In this document: one piece after another, positions 5,619 through 8,389 of the stretch | How positions within the stretch are numbered: position 1 is the first letter of the stretch | Layout of the letters: each line of letters begins with the position of its first letter | NCBI GenBank assembly: GCA_035541775.1 | Contig: DATKMP010000214.1 | Coordinates: forward strand, 1 to 8,389 | Reading direction: 5' to 3' | Source: DATKMP01 sp035541775 | GTDB taxonomy: Bacteria; Bacteroidota; Ignavibacteria; UBA10030 | DNA length: 8,389 bases | Program-made: the position numbers and the translations under genes | The notes under the pieces: model-generated | What the model was told of the DNA's origin: nothing | The model's input: only the letters and a program-made list of their open reading frames with translations | Databases searched by the model: none

Positions 5619-6896
5619 GTGTCTCGAATTCTTTTACTATTATTATTACCTGCAGTGTTGTGGGGACAAACGGTTGTTGTGCTCAAAGTAGATGGCATGA
5701 TCAATCCTGCATCGGCGGATTTTATTCATCGCAGCATCGAACAAGCGAAGGAACATCATGCAGAATGTCTTATTATAGAGCTGAATACTCCCGGCGGTCT
5801 GCTCAAATCCACGCGAATGATTATCGGTGATTTTTTAGAATCCAAAATTCCTGTGGTCGTGTACATTGCACCCGGCGGTGCGCAAGCCGGTTCTGCCGGA
5901 GTATTTATCACGACCGCAGCGCACATCGCTGCGATGGCTCCCGGCACAAACATCGGCGCGGCTCATCCAGTTGAAATGCAAGGACAGATGGATTCCGTCA
6001 TGAGCAAAAAAGTGACCAACGATGCCGCGGCATTCATCCGCAGCATCGCAGAAAAGCGCCATCGTAATTTTGTCTGGGCGGAAGAAGCCGTGCGTGAAAG
6101 CAAGTCGATTACAGAAACCGAAGCGCTCAAAAATAACGTTATCGATTTTGTATCCCCGAACCTCGATTCGCTTCTTCATCAAATTGATAGGCGTGTTGTC
6201 GCTGTTCAACAGGATAGCGTAATGTTGCACACAAGAGATGCGCATATCGAAACAGTGGAAATGGGCTGGGGCGAATCGCTTCTCAATATTTTTAGCGACC
6301 CGAACATTGCTTACATTTTGATGATGCTCGGTATGTTCGGATTGTTGTTCGAACTTTATAACCCCGGATTGATTTTTCCCGGCGTCGTCGGTGTGATCAG
6401 TTTAATTATTGCATTTTATTCGATGCATACCCTGCCCATTAACTATGCAGGATTGGCATTAATTATTTTTGGCGTTTTACTATTTGTCTTGGAGATAAAA
6501 ATTGTGAGTCATGGATTACTTGCTATCGGCGGCGTTCTTTCGTTTTTTATCGGATCAGTGATGCTCATTCAAACGCCCAGCATTTTGGAGTTTGCAGAAA
6601 TTTCATGGTCGGTCATTTCGCTGACTACGCTCCTCACCGCATTCTTCTTTGTGTTTCTTCTTGGATTGGGATTAAAGATTCAGAAACGAACGCCCGTCAA
6701 CGGCAAAGAAGGGCTTATCGGCGAACTTGGCGACGCAGTTACGGCGCTCAATCCCGACGGAACGGTAAAAGTGCATGGAGAATTTTGGCAGGCAGTTGCT
6801 GCATCCGAAAAAATTTCTAAAGGCGAATCCATTCGCGTTACAGGCATAACAAATTTAAAGTTACAAGTCGAACGATTTAAACCAACAAAGGAGTAA
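5619..6896 (+). CDS. nfeD: Long-form NfeD membrane-bound serine protease
   Basis: A 425-residue protein of the long NfeD type. A signal peptide or N-terminal anchor (1-16) is followed by a ClpP/SppA-like protease domain (about 18-195): ELNTPGG (54-60), then AQAGSAG (88-94) with Ser92 as nucleophile. Lys131, in KKVTNDAAAFIRSIAEKRHRN (K130-N150), is placed where the general-base lysine of the Pyrococcus homologue PH1510 is expected. About five membrane segments follow (231-246, 249-268, 274-293, 299-317, 331-352). The C-terminal soluble part (about 362-425) is the NfeD OB-fold domain, with GLIGELGDAVTALNPDG at 365-381. The start is GTG at 5619-5621, preceded by GGGAAAGAG at 5606-5614; no better start exists. 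The slipin gene begins two bases after the stop. In archaea this protease cleaves the partner stomatin, and the same pairing here suggests joint membrane quality control. Confidence -1.
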   Translation: MSRILLLLLLPAVLWGQTVVVLKVDGMINPASADFIHRSIEQAKEHHAECLIIELNTPGGLLKSTRMIIGDFLESKIPVVVYIAPGGAQAGSAGVFITTAAHIAAMAPGTNIGAAHPVEMQGQMDSVMSKKVTNDAAAFIRSIAEKRHRNFVWAEEAVRESKSITETEALKNNVIDFVSPNLDSLLHQIDRRVVAVQQDSVMLHTRDAHIETVEMGWGESLLNIFSDPNIAYILMMLGMFGLLFELYNPGLIFPGVVGVISLIIAFYSMHTLPINYAGLALIIFGVLLFVLEIKIVSHGLLAIGGVLSFFIGSVMLIQTPSILEFAEISWSVISLTTLLTAFFFVFLLGLGLKIQKRTPVNGKEGLIGELGDAVTALNPDGTVKVHGEFWQAVAASEKISKGESIRVTGITNLKLQVERFKPTKE

Positions 6897-6898
6897 GT

Positions 6899-7669
6899 AT
6901 GGAATCGATGGGTGTGTTAACATTTGTTCTTGTTGTATTTTTTGTCATCATTGCTGCAAATTCTGTAAAGGTGCTGCGGGAATATGAACGCGGCGTTGTC
7001 TTTCGTCTCGGGCGCTTGCTCGGCACAAAAGGCCCCGGCATTATCTGGCTCTGGCCCGGCATCGACCGCATGGTGAAAGTCAGTTTGCGTACGGTGGTGA
7101 TGGATGTTCCGCCGCAAGACATCATCACACAGGATAACGTTTCCATTAAAGTGAACGCCGTGATTTACTTCCGCGTTCTGTATCCTGAAAAAGCAATTGT
7201 GGAAGTAGAAAATTATTTGTTTGCCACCTCGCAGCTTTCACAAACGACCCTGCGCAGCGTGTTGGGCCAATCGGAACTCGATGATCTGCTCTCGCAGCGT
7301 GATAAGATCAATCAAAAGCTCCAACAAATTATCGACGCGCATACCGAGCCGTGGGGAATTAAAATTTCCAATGTGGAAGTAAAGCAAATCGATTTGCCGC
7401 AGGAAATGCAGCGCGCGATGGCGAAGCAGGCGGAAGCCGAACGCGAACGCCGTTCCAAAGTCATTGCTGCCGAAGGTGAATTTCAGGCGTCGCAGCGCCT
7501 TGCCGATGCGGCGGGTATTCTTGCGGATCAGCCAAGCGCACTGACGCTGCGGTATTTGCAAACACTGCGAGAAATTGCCACGGAAAATAATTCCACAACT
7601 ATTTTCCCTGTGCCCATTGATTTATTGAAACCATTTCTTTCACTGCAGGAAAAGGCGAAGAAATCGTAA
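6899..7669 (+). CDS. Slipin/stomatin-like SPFH membrane protein
   Basis: A 256-residue protein of normal length for bacterial slipins. One N-terminal hydrophobic segment (about 5-24) anchors it; the SPFH domain (about 25-185) shows EYERGVVFRLGR (28-39), GPGIIWLWPGID (45-56), DVPPQDIITQDNVSIKVNAV (69-88) and LRSVLGQSELDDLLSQRD (118-135). A charged, coiled-coil region (KQAEAERERRSKVIAAEGE, 176-194) and a C-terminal stretch ending in FPVPIDLLKPF (236-246) complete the family pattern. Such proteins form large membrane-bound rings or microdomains. AAAGGAG, supplied by the last codons of nfeD, lies five bases before the ATG, so the two genes are tightly coupled in one operon. The next gene starts at the base directly after the stop codon. 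Family call is very secure; the physiological role in this organism is inferred from the pairing. Confidence -1.
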   Translation: MESMGVLTFVLVVFFVIIAANSVKVLREYERGVVFRLGRLLGTKGPGIIWLWPGIDRMVKVSLRTVVMDVPPQDIITQDNVSIKVNAVIYFRVLYPEKAIVEVENYLFATSQLSQTTLRSVLGQSELDDLLSQRDKINQKLQQIIDAHTEPWGIKISNVEVKQIDLPQEMQRAMAKQAEAERERRSKVIAAEGEFQASQRLADAAGILADQPSALTLRYLQTLREIATENNSTTIFPVPIDLLKPFLSLQEKAKKS

Positions 7670-8389
7670 ATGGTTTCGCTGCTCTACGGACATAACCCCG
7701 CGGAGCGCGTGGTCGCTGTACATCAGAACAGCGATCAAACCATTCGGCTGTTCAAACGCATCGAAGGGAAAATTCTGCATGAAGATGCAGAATTCTTCCC
7801 TTTCTTTTTTCTCGCCGATTCATCTCTTCTCAAGGGATTTTCCAAACATCACTGGCTGAAAGAATTAGAAGGCACAAACTATTATAAATTCATTGCGGCA
7901 TTTTCTCGCTGGAGTGAAATGTGGGAAGCAGTACAATATGCACTGCGAGAATACAACAAGTCTCGATTCCCGAAAAATGCGACATGGCAGGAGTTACAGG
8001 AAATTCTTGTTCGCCCCGATCCGGCTCGTCAATTCTTAGCACAATCCGGCATCACTTTATTTAAAGGGATGGAGTTCGAGGAACTCGTTCGCATGCAAAT
8101 TGCCGTTGCGTTTAAATCTTATAACGATAAACCCAACAGTACAAAACCATCGAACAAGAAAAAATTATGCGCTATCGGTATTGGAGCACCTGGCCAGAAA
8201 GCGCGTATCTTCGAGATCAACAAAAATAATAAGCGCGAAGTCCTTGAACAGATCGTTCGAACGATACAAGAACTCGATCCCGATGTCATTGAAGGGATTG
8301 ATCTATTTTCTCACATCCTCCCTGCAATTCTTCAACTTGCAGAAGAATGTGAAACGACATTAACGATCGGCAGAGACCACAGTGAAATT
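7670..8389 (+). CDS. Family-B DNA polymerase-like protein with apparently inactive exonuclease domain, 3' end cut
   Basis: The frame opens at ATG 7670-7672, directly after the slipin TAA, and stays open for 240 codons to the right edge. Residues 1-100 (LLYGHNPAERVVAVHQ, FFPFFFLAD, then a Trp-rich helix region) match the N-terminal part of uncharacterised bacterial PolB-like proteins as I remember them. ITLFKGMEFEELVRMQ (128-143) and ELDPDVIEG (201-209), then IGRDHSE (233-239), match the exonuclease region, where active members read LDIET, DPDVIEGHNIFNFD and GRDGSE. Here the Exo I residues are Ala145 and Ala147 in place of Asp and Glu, and the Exo II Asp is Ile216 (GIDLFSHI, 209-216). Exo III and the whole polymerase part lie beyond the edge. 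It is probably a non-catalytic exonuclease module. No Shine-Dalgarno of normal strength is seen, so translation probably relies on ribosomes finishing slipin. An intrinsic-terminator-like hairpin lies within the early coding region. Confidence -1.
   Translation, partial: MVSLLYGHNPAERVVAVHQNSDQTIRLFKRIEGKILHEDAEFFPFFFLADSSLLKGFSKHHWLKELEGTNYYKFIAAFSRWSEMWEAVQYALREYNKSRFPKNATWQELQEILVRPDPARQFLAQSGITLFKGMEFEELVRMQIAVAFKSYNDKPNSTKPSNKKKLCAIGIGAPGQKARIFEINKNNKREVLEQIVRTIQELDPDVIEGIDLFSHILPAILQLAEECETTLTIGRDHSEI
7764..7810 (+). terminator. Intrinsic-terminator-like hairpin inside the PolB-like coding region
   Basis: AAGGGAA (7764-7770) plus AATTCTGCAT (7771-7780) pairs with ATGCAGAATT (7785-7794) and TTCCCTT (7796-7802): 17 base pairs, a single bulged C at 7795, and a GAAG loop (7781-7784). 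The tract TTTCTTTTTT (7801-7810) follows at once, in plus-strand orientation only. A stem of this length does not arise by chance often, and it is the best terminator candidate in the window. It starts 94 bases after the PolB-like ATG. It may end the nfeD-slipin transcript, or attenuate the third gene when ribosomes do not follow closely. Confidence -1.

Noticed and set aside
5835..6245. Minus-strand frame of 136 codons opposite nfeD
   Set aside because: Antisense shadow of a well-supported protease gene; the composition is that of a reverse-frame translation.
8252..8265. 14-base perfect palindrome (ATCGTTCGAACGAT)
   Set aside because: It is inside the coding region of a conserved helix, has no loop for an RNA hairpin and no companion sites; probably a by-product of codon choice.
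8327..8348. Inverted repeat ATTCTTC/GAAGAAT in the PolB-like gene
   Set aside because: Short arms, no U-tract after it and alternative pairings; unlike the hairpin at 7764-7802 it has no terminator features.
8100..8363. Plus-strand frame of 87 codons near the right edge
   Set aside because: It overlaps the PolB-like frame, which is open to the edge and carries family motifs in the right order.

Overview
The window is about 8.4 kb of moderate-GC bacterial chromosome with no RNA genes, insertion sequences, prophage genes or CRISPR arrays. It holds ten protein genes in two divergent blocks, and the genes at both edges are cut. The best guess for the source is the Bacteroidota/Ignavibacteriota/Chlorobiota side of the FCB group. 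This is inferred from a DUF4905-like gene, a B-family-polymerase-like gene of a bacterial type, and two promoters that also fit the TTG-N20-TAnnTTTG pattern of that group. It is not proven.

Left block, minus strand, read from 5473 down to 1. arfB (ribosome rescue hydrolase) is followed after 58 bases by an exported thioredoxin-dependent glutathione-peroxidase-type protein. A 220-base gap then carries a good promoter with a long leader containing tandem inverted repeats. It drives a tight pair: an XRE/cupin regulator and a medium-chain-type acyl-CoA synthetase, which looks like a self-contained fatty- or aromatic-acid activation unit. After a 249-base gap come a small DUF559-type nuclease-like protein, a DUF4905-like beta-propeller-like protein, and a PhzF-family isomerase-like protein. 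The last two overlap by four bases and the final one runs off the left edge.

The 145-base divergent region (5474-5618) carries a clear plus-strand promoter and a 12-base perfect palindrome just downstream of it.

Right block, plus strand. A long-form NfeD membrane serine protease and a stomatin-like SPFH protein form the classic NfeD-slipin pair. The start codon of a third gene directly abuts the slipin stop codon. That third gene, cut by the right edge, resembles the N-terminal and 3'-5' exonuclease parts of bacterial family-B DNA polymerases, but every catalytic acidic residue that can be placed is replaced. About 95 bases into it lies a 17-bp stem with a tetraloop and a U-rich tract, which has all the marks of an intrinsic terminator inside a reading frame. 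These two points, the apparently dead polymerase-like gene and the intragenic terminator or attenuator, are the most unusual features of the window.
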